From contig PLTZ01000035.1 in NCBI GenBank assembly GCA_003164715.1, positions 1-64,000 on the forward strand: 64,000 nt of DNA. Direction: 5' to 3'. The notes beneath the pieces were generated by a model that was not told where the DNA came from, searched no databases, and worked only from the letters and a program-made list of their open reading frames with translations. A program made the translations under genes and the position numbers. Of this stretch, positions 29,348-38,281 are shown piece after piece (positions within the stretch are counted from its first letter, which is position 1; every line of letters starts with the position of its first letter). Source of the stretch: Opitutaceae bacterium. GTDB taxonomy: Bacteria; Verrucomicrobiota; Verrucomicrobiia; Opitutales; Opitutaceae.

Positions 29348-29995
29348 ATGATACGCGCCCTCATCTTCGACTTCGACGGACTCATCCTGGACACGGAGAC
29401 GGCGCTCATCGACGCGTACGGGGACGTCTACCGCGCGCACGGCGTCCCCTTCGACCGGCCGCTCTTCACCCGGAGCGTGGGCCACGCCGACTACGCGTTC
29501 GACCCGTGGAGGGCCTTCGGACCGGGCGCCGACCGCGACGCGCTCGAGGCCGAGCGGAGGGTCTTCAACAGGGCCCGCAACCACGCGCAGCCGATCCTGC
29601 CCGGCGTCGTGGCGCTGATCGGCGAGGCCCGCGCGGCGGCCTTGAGGATCGGGCTCGCCTCCAACTCGGGCCACGCGCATGTCGAGGGGCATCTGGGAAG
29701 GCTGGGGCTCCTTGAGCGCTTCGACTTCGTCGCGTGCCGGGAGGATGTCCTGTCCCCTAAGCCGGAGCCCGACCTCTACCGGCTCGTCCTCAATCACTTC
29801 GGGCTGCGCGGCCGCGAGGCGATCGCGTTCGAGGACTCGCATACCGGAACGCTCGCCGCGAAGCGCGCCGGCCTCTGGGTGGTCGCCGTCCCCAATGTCT
29901 CCACCGGCCACCACGACTTCGGGCATGTGGACGTGCAGGCGCCCTCGCTCGCGGATTGCCGGCTGGGGGAGCTCATGGCACGCTTCGCAGTATGA
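29348..29995 (+). CDS. HAD-superfamily hydrolase (beta-phosphoglucomutase-like)
   Basis: A 215-residue haloacid-dehalogenase phosphatase or phosphomutase. Motif I is FDFDGLILDTET, motif II is the SNSG in IGLASNSGHAHV, the motif III lysine is in LSPKPEPDLY, and motif IV is IAFEDSHTG. The alpha-helical cap between motifs I and II (type C1) places it with beta-phosphoglucomutase/phosphoglycolate-phosphatase-like enzymes acting on small phosphorylated metabolites. The ATG at 29348 begins MIRALIFDFDG. Its stop overlaps the next start as ATGA, coupling it to the WecG-type glycosyltransferase. Confidence 0.88.
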   Translation: MIRALIFDFDGLILDTETALIDAYGDVYRAHGVPFDRPLFTRSVGHADYAFDPWRAFGPGADRDALEAERRVFNRARNHAQPILPGVVALIGEARAAALRIGLASNSGHAHVEGHLGRLGLLERFDFVACREDVLSPKPEPDLYRLVLNHFGLRGREAIAFEDSHTGTLAAKRAGLWVVAVPNVSTGHHDFGHVDVQAPSLADCRLGELMARFAV

Positions 29996-30759
29996 ACCCG
30001 CCCCGCGTGCCGCGCTACAACGTGCTCGGGGTCGGCGTCTCCGCGCTCACCCTCGCGCAGGCGCGAGACCTAATCGTCGGCGCCCGGGGCGCCGGCGGCC
30101 CCGCGGCGTACGTCTGCCTCTGCACCGTGAACGGCCTCGCCGAGGCCCGCCGCGACCCGGACTATAGGAGGATCTTCAACGAGTCGTGGCTCACGACCCC
30201 GGACGGGATGCCCGTGGTGTGGATGGGGCCGCCGGGCGTCGAGCGCGTCTACGGCCCGGACCTGATGCTCGCCGTCTGCGACGCGGGTCGGGCCCGCGGG
30301 CTGCGCCACTTCTTCTACGGCGGGAAGCCCGGCGTCGCCCCGGAGCTCGCCCAGAGGCTCGCAGCCCGGTATCCCGGGCTCGTCGTCGCGGGGACCCACA
30401 CCCCGGCCTTCCGGGAGCTGACGCCCGCCGAGCTGGACGCGCTCCGGGCGGAGGTCGCCCGCGCGGCGCCCGACATCGTGTGGGTGGGCCTCGGCACCCC
30501 GAAGCAGGAGCGCTTCATGGCCGGTCCCGGGCGCTCGCTCGGCGCCCCGCTCCTCGTGGGCGTCGGCGCGGCGTTCGACTTCCACTCGGGGCGGGTCCCC
30601 CAGGCGCCCCGCTGGATGCAGAGGAGCGGCCTGGAGTGGCTCTTCAGGCTCTGCACCGAGCCGCGGCGCCTGGGCCCGAGGTACCTGACCACCAACTCGC
30701 TCTTCGTCCTTCGCCTCGCCGCCCAGAAGCTGGGGATCCGGCGCTATCCCTTGCAGTAA
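29992..30759 (+). CDS. WecG/TagA/CpsF-family glycosyltransferase
   Basis: A 255-residue GT26-type enzyme that transfers N-acetylmannosamine(-uronate)-type sugars onto lipid-linked intermediates in surface polysaccharide or teichoic-acid-like synthesis. Recognisable segments are YVCLCTVNGLAEARRD, WLTTPDGMPVVWM, HFFYGGKPGVA, DIVWVGLGTPKQERFM (the family signature) and GVGAAFDFHSG. It starts inside the HAD gene (ATGA overlap) and ends one base before the convergent exonuclease gene. It is not in the main polysaccharide locus, which begins 5 kb away. Confidence 0.88.
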   Translation: MNPPRVPRYNVLGVGVSALTLAQARDLIVGARGAGGPAAYVCLCTVNGLAEARRDPDYRRIFNESWLTTPDGMPVVWMGPPGVERVYGPDLMLAVCDAGRARGLRHFFYGGKPGVAPELAQRLAARYPGLVVAGTHTPAFRELTPAELDALRAEVARAAPDIVWVGLGTPKQERFMAGPGRSLGAPLLVGVGAAFDFHSGRVPQAPRWMQRSGLEWLFRLCTEPRRLGPRYLTTNSLFVLRLAAQKLGIRRYPLQ

Positions 30760-30760
30760 G

Positions 30761-31417
30761 TCAGAACAGGTCCCGCTGCACGATCGCGTCCCGCTTCCTG
30801 GGGTCGAGGGTGCTGAGAGCGAGCAGCTGCATCGTCGTCAGGGACGCGAGCTCCGGCTGGCGCGCGAGCGAGGACAGCAGGAGCGCCCCGGCGAGCGCGT
30901 CGTAGAGCGCCGCGTGGAAGTGCCTGCGCCCCTCCGGGCAATACGCCGAGGCGAGGGCGTCCAAGTCGCCCTGGAGCCCGCAGGCCGCCACCAGGGACTC
31001 GAGGCGCCCCGACCCCAGGCGCGGGTATAGTTGCGCGTAGATCCTCGCCGAGTCGATCCAGGGGCCCCAGTCGACCATGCGGTTGCCGGGCCTCGCGAAG
31101 TCGGGCGAGCTCCGCGGATAGGGCCACGCCGCCCGCAGGAGCGAGCTCTCGGCGCCCGCGTAGTGCGCGGCCAATGGCCCCCGCTCCCGCAGGTGGGCGA
31201 AGATCTCCCAGTCCGACGAGAAGGGCGCGCACGCGGCGAGCGCCTCCCGGCGCAGCCCGTGGATGCGCGTGTCCGCAGCCCGGATCCGGCCGGTCGGCGC
31301 GCACAGGCGGGTCCGGGCCTCCGTCACGCGGCCGCCGACGAGCGTGGCGACGCCGTACTCAAGGACGCCCGAGGCGAGGCTGCCCTCAAAATCGATGAAG
31401 AAGACCGGCTGCGCCAT
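30761..31417 (-). CDS. DnaQ-like (DEDD) 3'-5' exonuclease domain protein
   Basis: A 218-residue protein. The ExoI motif is FFIDFEGS (acidic Asp-x-Glu), there is a helix with IHGLRREALAACAPFS, and the ExoIII-like end is FHAALYDALAGALLL (His...Asp). This is the pattern of DEDDh exonucleases such as the epsilon-subunit family. It acts on DNA or RNA ends; its specific substrate is unknown. The start at 31417 (MAQPVFFIDFEG) is preferred over 31426. It is divergent from the HisN-like gene (90 bp). Confidence 0.72.
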   Translation of the reverse strand: MAQPVFFIDFEGSLASGVLEYGVATLVGGRVTEARTRLCAPTGRIRAADTRIHGLRREALAACAPFSSDWEIFAHLRERGPLAAHYAGAESSLLRAAWPYPRSSPDFARPGNRMVDWGPWIDSARIYAQLYPRLGSGRLESLVAACGLQGDLDALASAYCPEGRRHFHAALYDALAGALLLSSLARQPELASLTTMQLLALSTLDPRKRDAIVQRDLF

Positions 31418-31507
31418 CCACGACATGGCGCGATCTTCCCCGATTCGCGTTCGGCTCCGAGCTCAATTTTTCGTGTCTTTCGCGCGATTCGCGGATTGAA
31501 CCTTACC

Positions 31508-32275
31508 GTGAACCTCGAGCCCCACCGCGCCCTCATGATCGAGCTCGCCGAGCGAAGCGGCGAGTTCATCCGCCCCTTTTTCGGCCGGGCCGACCTTCAG
31601 GTGGAGCTCAAGGCCGACCTGTCCCCCGTCACGGCCGCCGACCGCGGCGCCGAGGACCTGATGCGGGGGATGATCCGCAAGGCGTTTCCCGGCCATGGTA
31701 TCGTCGGGGAGGAGGCCGGGGCCGAGCGCCCGGATGCGGAGTTCGTCTGGGTGCTGGACCCCATCGACGGCACCCATTCCTTCACGGCCGCAGTCCCCCT
31801 CTTCGGCACCCTGATCGGCCTCCTCCACCAGGGTGAGCCCGTCCTAGGCTGCATCCACCAGCCCATCCTGCGGCAGCTCCTTGTCGGCGACAACCGGAGC
31901 ACATCGCTCAACGGAAGGCCCACCCGGGTCCGCCCGGCGCGGCCGATCGAGGAGGCGACGCTGCTCACGAGCGACCCTGCCGTCGTCGCCACCCGCCCCG
32001 AATGCCGCGGGTTCCGGGCGCTGATGGAGCAGTCCCGTCTCTCGCGGACCTGGGGCGACTGTTACGGCTACCTGTTGGTGGCGACCGGCTGGGCGGATGT
32101 CATGTACGACCCGCTCATGAACCTCTGGGACATCGCGGCCCTGGTCCCCGTCATCCGGGGCGCCGGGGGCGTCATCACGGATTCACGGGGCGGTCCCGCC
32201 TACCCCGCCACCTCGACCGTGGCGTCCTCGAACCCCGGCCTCCACAGGCAGGTCATCGACGCCCTCGGGCGCTAA
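31508..32275 (+). CDS. hisN: Inositol-monophosphatase-family phosphatase, probably histidinol-phosphatase (HisN)
   Basis: A 255-residue Mg-dependent phosphatase. Metal-binding motifs are visible: GIVGEEAG, WVLDPIDGTHSF (the DPxDGT signature) and LWDIAALVPVIRGAGG near the C-terminus. The early KADLSPVTAADRGAED segment and overall spacing resemble HisN-type histidinol-phosphatases more than SuhB or CysQ, but this separation is difficult by eye. A GTG at 31508 gives a full first helix; an ATG at 31535 is the alternative. It ends 11 bp before the convergent puuD. Confidence 0.8.
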   Translation: MNLEPHRALMIELAERSGEFIRPFFGRADLQVELKADLSPVTAADRGAEDLMRGMIRKAFPGHGIVGEEAGAERPDAEFVWVLDPIDGTHSFTAAVPLFGTLIGLLHQGEPVLGCIHQPILRQLLVGDNRSTSLNGRPTRVRPARPIEEATLLTSDPAVVATRPECRGFRALMEQSRLSRTWGDCYGYLLVATGWADVMYDPLMNLWDIAALVPVIRGAGGVITDSRGGPAYPATSTVASSNPGLHRQVIDALGR

Positions 32276-32286
32276 CCGGCCGCCGG

Positions 32287-33486
32287 CTACTTGGACGGCG
32301 CCCCGGCGGAGACCCAGGCGGCGATCACCGCGCGCTCCTCGTCGGTGATCTTGGTGGAGTTGCCGAGCGGCATGATGCGCGTGACGACCACCTGCTGGTA
32401 GATCCTCTGGGCGTTCTGCACGATCGCGCCCGCGCCCTGGAGCACAAGCCCCGCCGGCGGCTGGGTGATGCCCGGGAACGTGGGCGCCTGCGAGTGGCAC
32501 GTGACGCAGCGCTCCCCGACGATCGCCCTCACCCGGTCGAGCGTCACGGGGCCCGTGACAGGGGGAAGCGGCTGGACGCGCGGGGCGGTCCAGACCGCGA
32601 CGGCCCCGAGGAGCGCCGCGGAGGCCGCCAGGCACGGCCACGCGAACGCCCCCTTGTGCCTCAGGTTGAAGAAGTGCCGGATGAGGACCCCCGCCGCGCC
32701 GATGAGCGCCAGGACCGCCCACGCCTGGGGATGGCCGTAGGTCGCCGCGTAGTGGTTACTGATCATGATGAACACGACCGGCAGCGTGAAGTAGTTGTTG
32801 TGGATGCTGCGCTGCTTGGCCCTCGCGCCGTCCGCCAGGTCGGGCGCCAGCCCCGCCTTCACCGCGGCGACCATCCGCTTCTGGCCCGGGATGATGACGA
32901 AGAAGACGTTCGCCGCCATGATGGTGCCGATGGAGGCGCCCACGTGGAGGTAGGCGGCCCGGCCCCCGAGGGTGCGCGACAGCTCCCAGGCAAGCAGCGT
33001 CAGGAGCCCGAAGACGACCGCGCCGAGGATCCCGCCGCGCCCCCCGAGCGGCGAGCGGCAGAGGAGATCGTACGCGAACCAGGAGAACACCATGCTCGCG
33101 ATCCCGACCCCCACGGCCTGCGCCGAGGTGAGCTCCGCGACCGACGGGTCGACCATCATCGCCTGGGCGCGCAGCCAGTACACGATCACGAGGAGCGCCG
33201 TGCCCGACAGCCACGTCGTGTAGGCCTCCCACTTGAACCAGTGCAGGCGCTGCGGCAGCCACGCCGGAGCCACCGCGTACTTCTGGGGGTTGTAGAAGCC
33301 CCCACCGTGGACCGCCCAGAGCTCGCCGCTGACGCCCTTTCTCGCCGCGTCGGAGCCGGGCTCCGGCGGCTCCAGGCTGGCGTCGAGCCAGATGAAGTAG
33401 AACGAGGAGCCGACCCACGCTATACCGGCGACGACATGCAGCCAGCGCAGCAGCATGCCGAGGATCTCGATCAGGTGGGCTTCCAT
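32287..33486 (-). CDS. puuD: Membrane urate hydroxylase PuuD with C-terminal cytochrome c
   Basis: A 399-residue integral membrane protein that converts urate to 5-hydroxyisourate and passes electrons to its own c-type haem. About eight membrane segments are seen (for example LIEILGMLLRWLHVVAGIAW and ILGAVVFGLLTLLAWELS). The conserved loop GGGFYNPQKYAV and HNNYFTLPVVFIMISNHY typify the PuuD N-terminal domain. The C-terminus has one haem-binding CVTCHS with a distal VTRIMPLGNSTKIT methionine ligand. No other purine-catabolism gene is adjacent. The ATG at 33486 is preceded by an in-frame GTG. It is followed on the same strand by no close gene and is preceded by rny 14 bp upstream. Confidence 0.9.
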   Translation of the reverse strand: MEAHLIEILGMLLRWLHVVAGIAWVGSSFYFIWLDASLEPPEPGSDAARKGVSGELWAVHGGGFYNPQKYAVAPAWLPQRLHWFKWEAYTTWLSGTALLVIVYWLRAQAMMVDPSVAELTSAQAVGVGIASMVFSWFAYDLLCRSPLGGRGGILGAVVFGLLTLLAWELSRTLGGRAAYLHVGASIGTIMAANVFFVIIPGQKRMVAAVKAGLAPDLADGARAKQRSIHNNYFTLPVVFIMISNHYAATYGHPQAWAVLALIGAAGVLIRHFFNLRHKGAFAWPCLAASAALLGAVAVWTAPRVQPLPPVTGPVTLDRVRAIVGERCVTCHSQAPTFPGITQPPAGLVLQGAGAIVQNAQRIYQQVVVTRIMPLGNSTKITDEERAVIAAWVSAGAPSK

Positions 33487-33499
33487 CACTGGGGCGCCC

Positions 33500-35077
33500 C
33501 TAGGTCGCGGTTTCCGTGTACCGCGCCTCGCGGATCACCGTGATCTTGATCGTGCTCGGATACTGCAGCTCGCCCTCGATCCTGCGCCTGAGCTCCTTGG
33601 CGATGTCGCGGGCCCGGTCGTCCGTGACTTCCTGGGGCGAGACGACGACCCGGATCTCCCTGCCGGCCTGGATGGCGAACGCCTGCTGGACGCCCTCGAT
33701 CGACATCGCGAGGTCCTCCAGGCGCTTGAGGCGCTGGATGTAGCTCTCCATGGTCTCGGCGCGCGCGCCGGGGCGGGTCGCCGAGATCGTGTCCGCGAGG
33801 ATAACGAGGCCCGCGTAGATGGTCTCGGGCTTCACCTCCTCGTGGTGCGCCGCGACCGCGTTGACGACGATCGGGGTCTCGCCGTGGCGCCTGATGAATT
33901 CGGCGCCGATACTGGCGTGGCTTCCCTCCAATTCGCCCGAGACCGCCTTGCCGAGGTCGTGGAGGAGGCCAGCGCGCTTGGCCAGGTTGGGGTCCAGCCC
34001 GACCTCGCTCGCGATCAGCGACGCCAGGAACGCCGTCTCGACCGAGTGGTCGAGCACGTTCTGGTTGTAGGAGAACCGGTACTTGAGCTTGCCGAGCAGC
34101 TTGATGATCTCCGGGTGGAGGCCGTTGATGTTGAGCTTCGTGACGGCGTCCTCGCCGGCCTGGGTTGTGGACAGGTCGATCTCGTCCTGCGCCCGTTTCA
34201 CGTACTCCTCGATGCTGGCCGGATGGATGCGCCCGTCCTTGACCAGGGCCTCCAGCGCGTTGCGCGCGATCTCGCGGCGCACGGGGTCGAAGGACGACAG
34301 GAGAACCAGCTGGGGCGACTCGTCGATCAGGAGCGTGACGCCGGTCGCCGCCTCGAACGACTTGATGTTGCGGCCCTCGCGGCCGATGAGCCGGCCCTTC
34401 ATGTCCTCGCTCGGCAGGTGGACGAGCGAGGCCGTCAGGTCGGTGTTGGGCTTGCTTGCCAGGCGCTGCATCGAGGCGATCAGGATGCGGCGCGACTGCG
34501 TCTGCAGCTCCTGGTCCGACTTCTCGAGCGTGTCGCGGCGCAGCGCGCGCAGCTCGTCCTGGCACTCGAGGAGCACCTCCTCGCGCAGCTGCTTGCGGAT
34601 CTCCTCGCTGTCGAGCTGCGACACGCCCTCGAGCCGCTTGCGCACGTTCTTGGAGAGGTCGCGGATCGCGTCGCGCGCCTGCTTGACGGCGCCGCTCTCG
34701 CGGTTGAGCCGCTCCTGGCGCTGCTCCAGCTGGAAGTCGAGGAGCGCAAGCGACTCCTCGTGCGCGCGGATCTCCCGCAGCCTGATGTCCGACTCGATCT
34801 CGCGCCGGTCGAATTCGCGGTTGAGCTCGGCCCGTTTCTCCTGGATCTCCGCCTCCGCCTTCTGCCTGAGCTCGCCGGCCGCCACGGCCGCCTCGCGGCG
34901 GGCTACCTCGATCAGCTCCGCGGCCTGCTCATGGGCCACCCGGCGGGAGTATCGCGTCACCAGCCAGACCACAATGAAGCCCACGAGCCCCCCAAAGAAG
35001 AGGGAAAGCGGGAACGCCGCGTCAGTCAGTCCGCCAGGCAGCGTGGGTGCTATTTCGGCTACAGTTGCTAAGGCCAA
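33500..35077 (-). CDS. rny: Ribonuclease Y (TTG start)
   Basis: A 525-residue membrane-anchored endoribonuclease that initiates mRNA decay. One N-terminal membrane segment (FPLSLFFGGLVGFIVVWLV) is followed by a long coiled coil. Next come a KH domain (LIGREGRNIKSFEAATGV) and an HD domain (LDHSVETAFLASLI, then AGLLHDLGKAVSGE) that holds the catalytic metal. The frame begins at TTG 35077 (MALATVAEIAP); no ATG precedes the membrane segment. It is upstream of puuD on the same strand. Confidence 0.95.
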   Translation of the reverse strand: MALATVAEIAPTLPGGLTDAAFPLSLFFGGLVGFIVVWLVTRYSRRVAHEQAAELIEVARREAAVAAGELRQKAEAEIQEKRAELNREFDRREIESDIRLREIRAHEESLALLDFQLEQRQERLNRESGAVKQARDAIRDLSKNVRKRLEGVSQLDSEEIRKQLREEVLLECQDELRALRRDTLEKSDQELQTQSRRILIASMQRLASKPNTDLTASLVHLPSEDMKGRLIGREGRNIKSFEAATGVTLLIDESPQLVLLSSFDPVRREIARNALEALVKDGRIHPASIEEYVKRAQDEIDLSTTQAGEDAVTKLNINGLHPEIIKLLGKLKYRFSYNQNVLDHSVETAFLASLIASEVGLDPNLAKRAGLLHDLGKAVSGELEGSHASIGAEFIRRHGETPIVVNAVAAHHEEVKPETIYAGLVILADTISATRPGARAETMESYIQRLKRLEDLAMSIEGVQQAFAIQAGREIRVVVSPQEVTDDRARDIAKELRRRIEGELQYPSTIKITVIREARYTETAT

Positions 35078-35661
35078 GTATAGGGTTGGGTTAACATAGG
35101 GGGTGGTAGGCGGACCTCAAGTCTCTTTACCCGCCGTTTCGGTCTGTTGACACTCAATATCTTAGGCAGTTTCCAGAACGGCTGCGATGATGTCCGGCGG
35201 GAGCGGCCTTCTCGTTGCGCCCCGCGGAGTCCAGCGAGTGCTCCTCTTGGCCGACGGGAATATTCCCAAGTGGATATGGCCGCCTTACAGCAGTTGCTCG
35301 CAATCGACCCTCCCCATGCCTGGTGCGACAAGGCGGGCAGCCTCGGAGACAACGAATATGGCGGCGCCTATGGCCGACTCACAGCATATCGCGTCCAGGA
35401 TTGAAACGCGGTCCGTCACAATGCCGGCTTTGGGTTTGGGCGTGATTCAAGGGGAGCGGAAAGAGGTCACTGCGAATCCTTGCGCGGGTAATCGAGACAG
35501 GGCTGCATAATGGCTCGCTCGCTAGATCCGGGCCGCCGGCGAATTAGGGAGATCCAACAGACTTCGCGCAATGCGATGCGTCCCACGGGCAATCTCCGCA
35601 CCCGCGCGGATACTGTCCATTTTGGGTAGCAGATCAGGGCGGCGGACCGCATAGTCGCCTT
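35078..35661. other. Gene-free divergent region between rny and the polysaccharide locus
   Basis: 584 bp without a supportable gene in any frame. It has lower GC than the rny side and marks the edge of the lower-GC polysaccharide block. A TTGACA at 35147-35152 has no -10 at the right distance. No repeat or integration site is apparent. Confidence 0.5.
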
Positions 35662-36531
35662 GTGAGACACGCCGCAATCAAGAAGCTAGCTGTCCGCATT
35701 TTCGGGCACATCGCTCCCTCGACATTGCGCTTCATTGCGCACCACAATCCGATCAATCGCGGTCGATGGCCGGTGTTAAGTGCACTGAGGGAAGACCCGG
35801 TTTGCCGCGAGTGGCTCGCGGCGCTCGAAAACCCCACTAGGACGCGGCGTGGCTTCAGAATATACACCGTTCCTGGCGACCTAACGTCCGACTGGATCAA
35901 GCTTCACGGCCAACATGAAACCGGCACAGAGAGATTCATATTGGATCACCTGAAGCCAAACTCGACCTTCCTAGACGTTGGGGCCAATATTGGTTACTTC
36001 TCGCTGCTTGCCGCAATTGCAGGCAAAGCCAAGGTCATCTCATTTGAACCCCAGGGTCCAATTGCAGATCTTCTGCTCAAGTCAGTCGCCCACAACCACG
36101 TTGAGGACTCGGTTCGGGTGGAGCGGATGGCGTTGTCAAACGTCGCCGCGACGATGAAGATGACGTCATGCCCGGGCAACACGGGCCACGCGCGATTGAT
36201 AGAGTTTGACGATCAAGGGGGCCAGCCTTCCCCCGTTGCCGTCGTCGTTCTCGACGACTGGCTGAGAGAGCATCCGGCCGGCCAGGTTTCGGTATGCAAG
36301 ATCGACACGGAGGGAACTGAGCTCAAGGTCCTGGAGGGAATGCATCAATTGCTCGACCGGGATTGCCCGGCGATCGTAGTTGAGGTCGTCGGTGAATTCC
36401 TAGCTGAATTCGCTGCGTCCGGCGCGCGAATCTTCGAGTTACTCGCGCGACACGGCTATTCCGATGTCTCGACCCGTTATACCTTCGACGGCGAATTCAA
36501 CAGGTATTTCGTCAAGGCAGACGACGTCTGA
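35662..36531 (+). CDS. FkbM-family methyltransferase
   Basis: A 289-residue SAM-dependent methyltransferase. The SAM-binding motif is TFLDVGANIGYFSLL, with an acidic post-strand VISFEPQGP. FkbM-family features follow: LDDWLREH, VCKIDTEGTELKVLEGM and IVVEVVGEF. FkbM members O-methylate sugars or antibiotics and are common in surface polysaccharide loci, which fits its neighbours. The start codon is GTG (35662). It converges on the exosortase gene about 107 bp away. Confidence 0.88.
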   Translation: MRHAAIKKLAVRIFGHIAPSTLRFIAHHNPINRGRWPVLSALREDPVCREWLAALENPTRTRRGFRIYTVPGDLTSDWIKLHGQHETGTERFILDHLKPNSTFLDVGANIGYFSLLAAIAGKAKVISFEPQGPIADLLLKSVAHNHVEDSVRVERMALSNVAATMKMTSCPGNTGHARLIEFDDQGGQPSPVAVVVLDDWLREHPAGQVSVCKIDTEGTELKVLEGMHQLLDRDCPAIVVEVVGEFLAEFAASGARIFELLARHGYSDVSTRYTFDGEFNRYFVKADDV

Positions 36532-36637
36532 TTCACCACCCGTCACCGGGGGGCCCCACACCCCACAAATTGGAGCGCGCGACAATCGTCAGTTTGAATC
36601 TTCGCGATTCCCGACCCCGGGGTCCGCAGAACACGGC

Positions 36638-38281
36638 CTAATGGGATGGATGTGCGGTTATCGCGGGCTGGAACGAAGGCAGCGTCGCGCTCAACACGGA
36701 CTGGATCCTCGCCAAACCCGCGTCCTCTCCGTCGTCGGCGCCCGTCTGCAGGAGAATGTATGCCCACCGGGTCGCGCGCCCAAGAAAAATGCGATCCCAA
36801 GCGTCACAAAACATCATCTCAAACTGCGAATGCACAATCCGGCCGTCGCCCACAAACCAATATGCGACCAATTCCGGGACCAACCGCCGGGCACCACCCG
36901 GCCCTGCAAGCTCACGGTGAACCTTGAGGACGGTCCCATCAAAGTCTGAGCGGGCCCGGCCCGGATAACTAAAGCGGTGCGTCGATGAACCGTCGATCGT
37001 CCATCCCTGGCCCACAAGACAAAGTTCAGGGCGGTGGATCGAGGAACGGTCGCGTCCGCTAAGCACAATCGATAGAAGCACCCGGCGCCCCGGTGTATCC
37101 AAGTTCACATAGAGCCTCCTGGAGAATCCCGTATCGGGCGGCAGAATGGTGCGCTCGACCTTAGTGGGCTCAACATGGCGCCCAATCCATTCCGATCCGA
37201 TGAAAGCTGGCAGCTCCGCTGGATTCGCGCCGCCGCCTGCTAATATCACGCCGGGGCTCTCACCGGCCGAGACGGACAAGCGGTGCGAAAGGAGTGCCGC
37301 TTCAACAACTACGGAAAGTATGACGGCCGCAGCGATCGATGCCGAACCAAGTCCCGCGCGTGGTCCGGGACTTTTCACGCGCAAGGAATCTACATTACCG
37401 GTCGCCCAATCGGGCCTGAAGCGGGCGATGGCCTCCGCGATGGCTATCACGCCCACCACAACGATCATGAAGACAACAAATCCCATAGCCTCGTGCACTC
37501 GGTCGCCCCAGGCCTGGCCACCCCACTGGGCAGCGATTACGATAATCAGAATTCTCAGCACATTCCCTAGATATACCAGTGGCATGCTGAGGAGCAGTAC
37601 CGCACAGCGAAGCCAAGCGGGTCTTAACCGCAGGTAGCTGATAAAGAGCGAAAGGGCAGCAAGCGCCATCAACGAACGAATGCCGGAACATGCAGCGGCC
37701 ACGTCGTATTGATAGCGGCCATCCGGGGAGATGAGCTGTGTTCCGTTTCGTAGAACAGCTATTCCAAGGAGGTTTGCAATTTGTCCACCGGCTCGGACGA
37801 CCCACATCCGCAGCCAGAATCCCAACGTGTCGAGGGCATTGACAGGGATGGCGAATGCCAAGAACGCCACCGGGAACGCAGAAGCCCGCCCCCATCTTCG
37901 GCCTCCGCCCAGTACCAGGACCCCCCAGATGCACAAAAGCAGCGCTGCGATGGACAATCGGGGCTGCTGGGCGACAAAACCCAGCGCGTGGAGCAGGAGG
38001 CCCAAAGCAAGGGCGGCTGCGGACTTGATGCCGTCCGACTGCTGATCGCCGTTGTCCCTCCGGAGATTGCGCCATAGCAAAAAGACGCTGAGAGCGAGGA
38101 CGAGCCATGCGTGCTCGTTCTCGGAGTCGGGATTCACCCATTGGAATCCCCACCAATAAAACAAGGAGTCCGAGGCGATGTAGCCATGCGTCGCGTTCCC
38201 CCAGAACTGGAACAGGGCGACGCACGCACCACCGCAAAGAATCGCATACAAGGGCCGCGGCCCGAGATTCTCCACCTTCAC
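36638..38281 (-). CDS. Exosortase fused to an EpsI domain
   Basis: A 547-residue protein. The N-terminal part has about eight membrane helices and the exosortase catalytic set: Cys in DVAAACSGIRSL, Arg in LGNVLRILIIV and His in DRVHEAMGF. The C-terminal third is the periplasmic EpsI domain, with SIVLSGRDRSSIHRPELCL and VGQGWTID. Exosortases cleave and anchor proteins bearing PEP-CTERM-like C-terminal signals and usually sit in exopolysaccharide clusters. Here the gene is coupled (ATGA overlap at 38278-38281) to the glycosyltransferase in front of it. I found no PEP-CTERM tail in any protein of this window, so its substrates must be elsewhere. Confidence 0.9.
   Translation of the reverse strand: MKVENLGPRPLYAILCGGACVALFQFWGNATHGYIASDSLFYWWGFQWVNPDSENEHAWLVLALSVFLLWRNLRRDNGDQQSDGIKSAAALALGLLLHALGFVAQQPRLSIAALLLCIWGVLVLGGGRRWGRASAFPVAFLAFAIPVNALDTLGFWLRMWVVRAGGQIANLLGIAVLRNGTQLISPDGRYQYDVAAACSGIRSLMALAALSLFISYLRLRPAWLRCAVLLLSMPLVYLGNVLRILIIVIAAQWGGQAWGDRVHEAMGFVVFMIVVVGVIAIAEAIARFRPDWATGNVDSLRVKSPGPRAGLGSASIAAAVILSVVVEAALLSHRLSVSAGESPGVILAGGGANPAELPAFIGSEWIGRHVEPTKVERTILPPDTGFSRRLYVNLDTPGRRVLLSIVLSGRDRSSIHRPELCLVGQGWTIDGSSTHRFSYPGRARSDFDGTVLKVHRELAGPGGARRLVPELVAYWFVGDGRIVHSQFEMMFCDAWDRIFLGRATRWAYILLQTGADDGEDAGLARIQSVLSATLPSFQPAITAHPSH

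Noticed and set aside
35147-35175. TTGACA hexamer that could be a -35 element
   Set aside because: The sequence 16-18 bp downstream does not resemble a -10, and it is about 500 bp from the nearest start codon.
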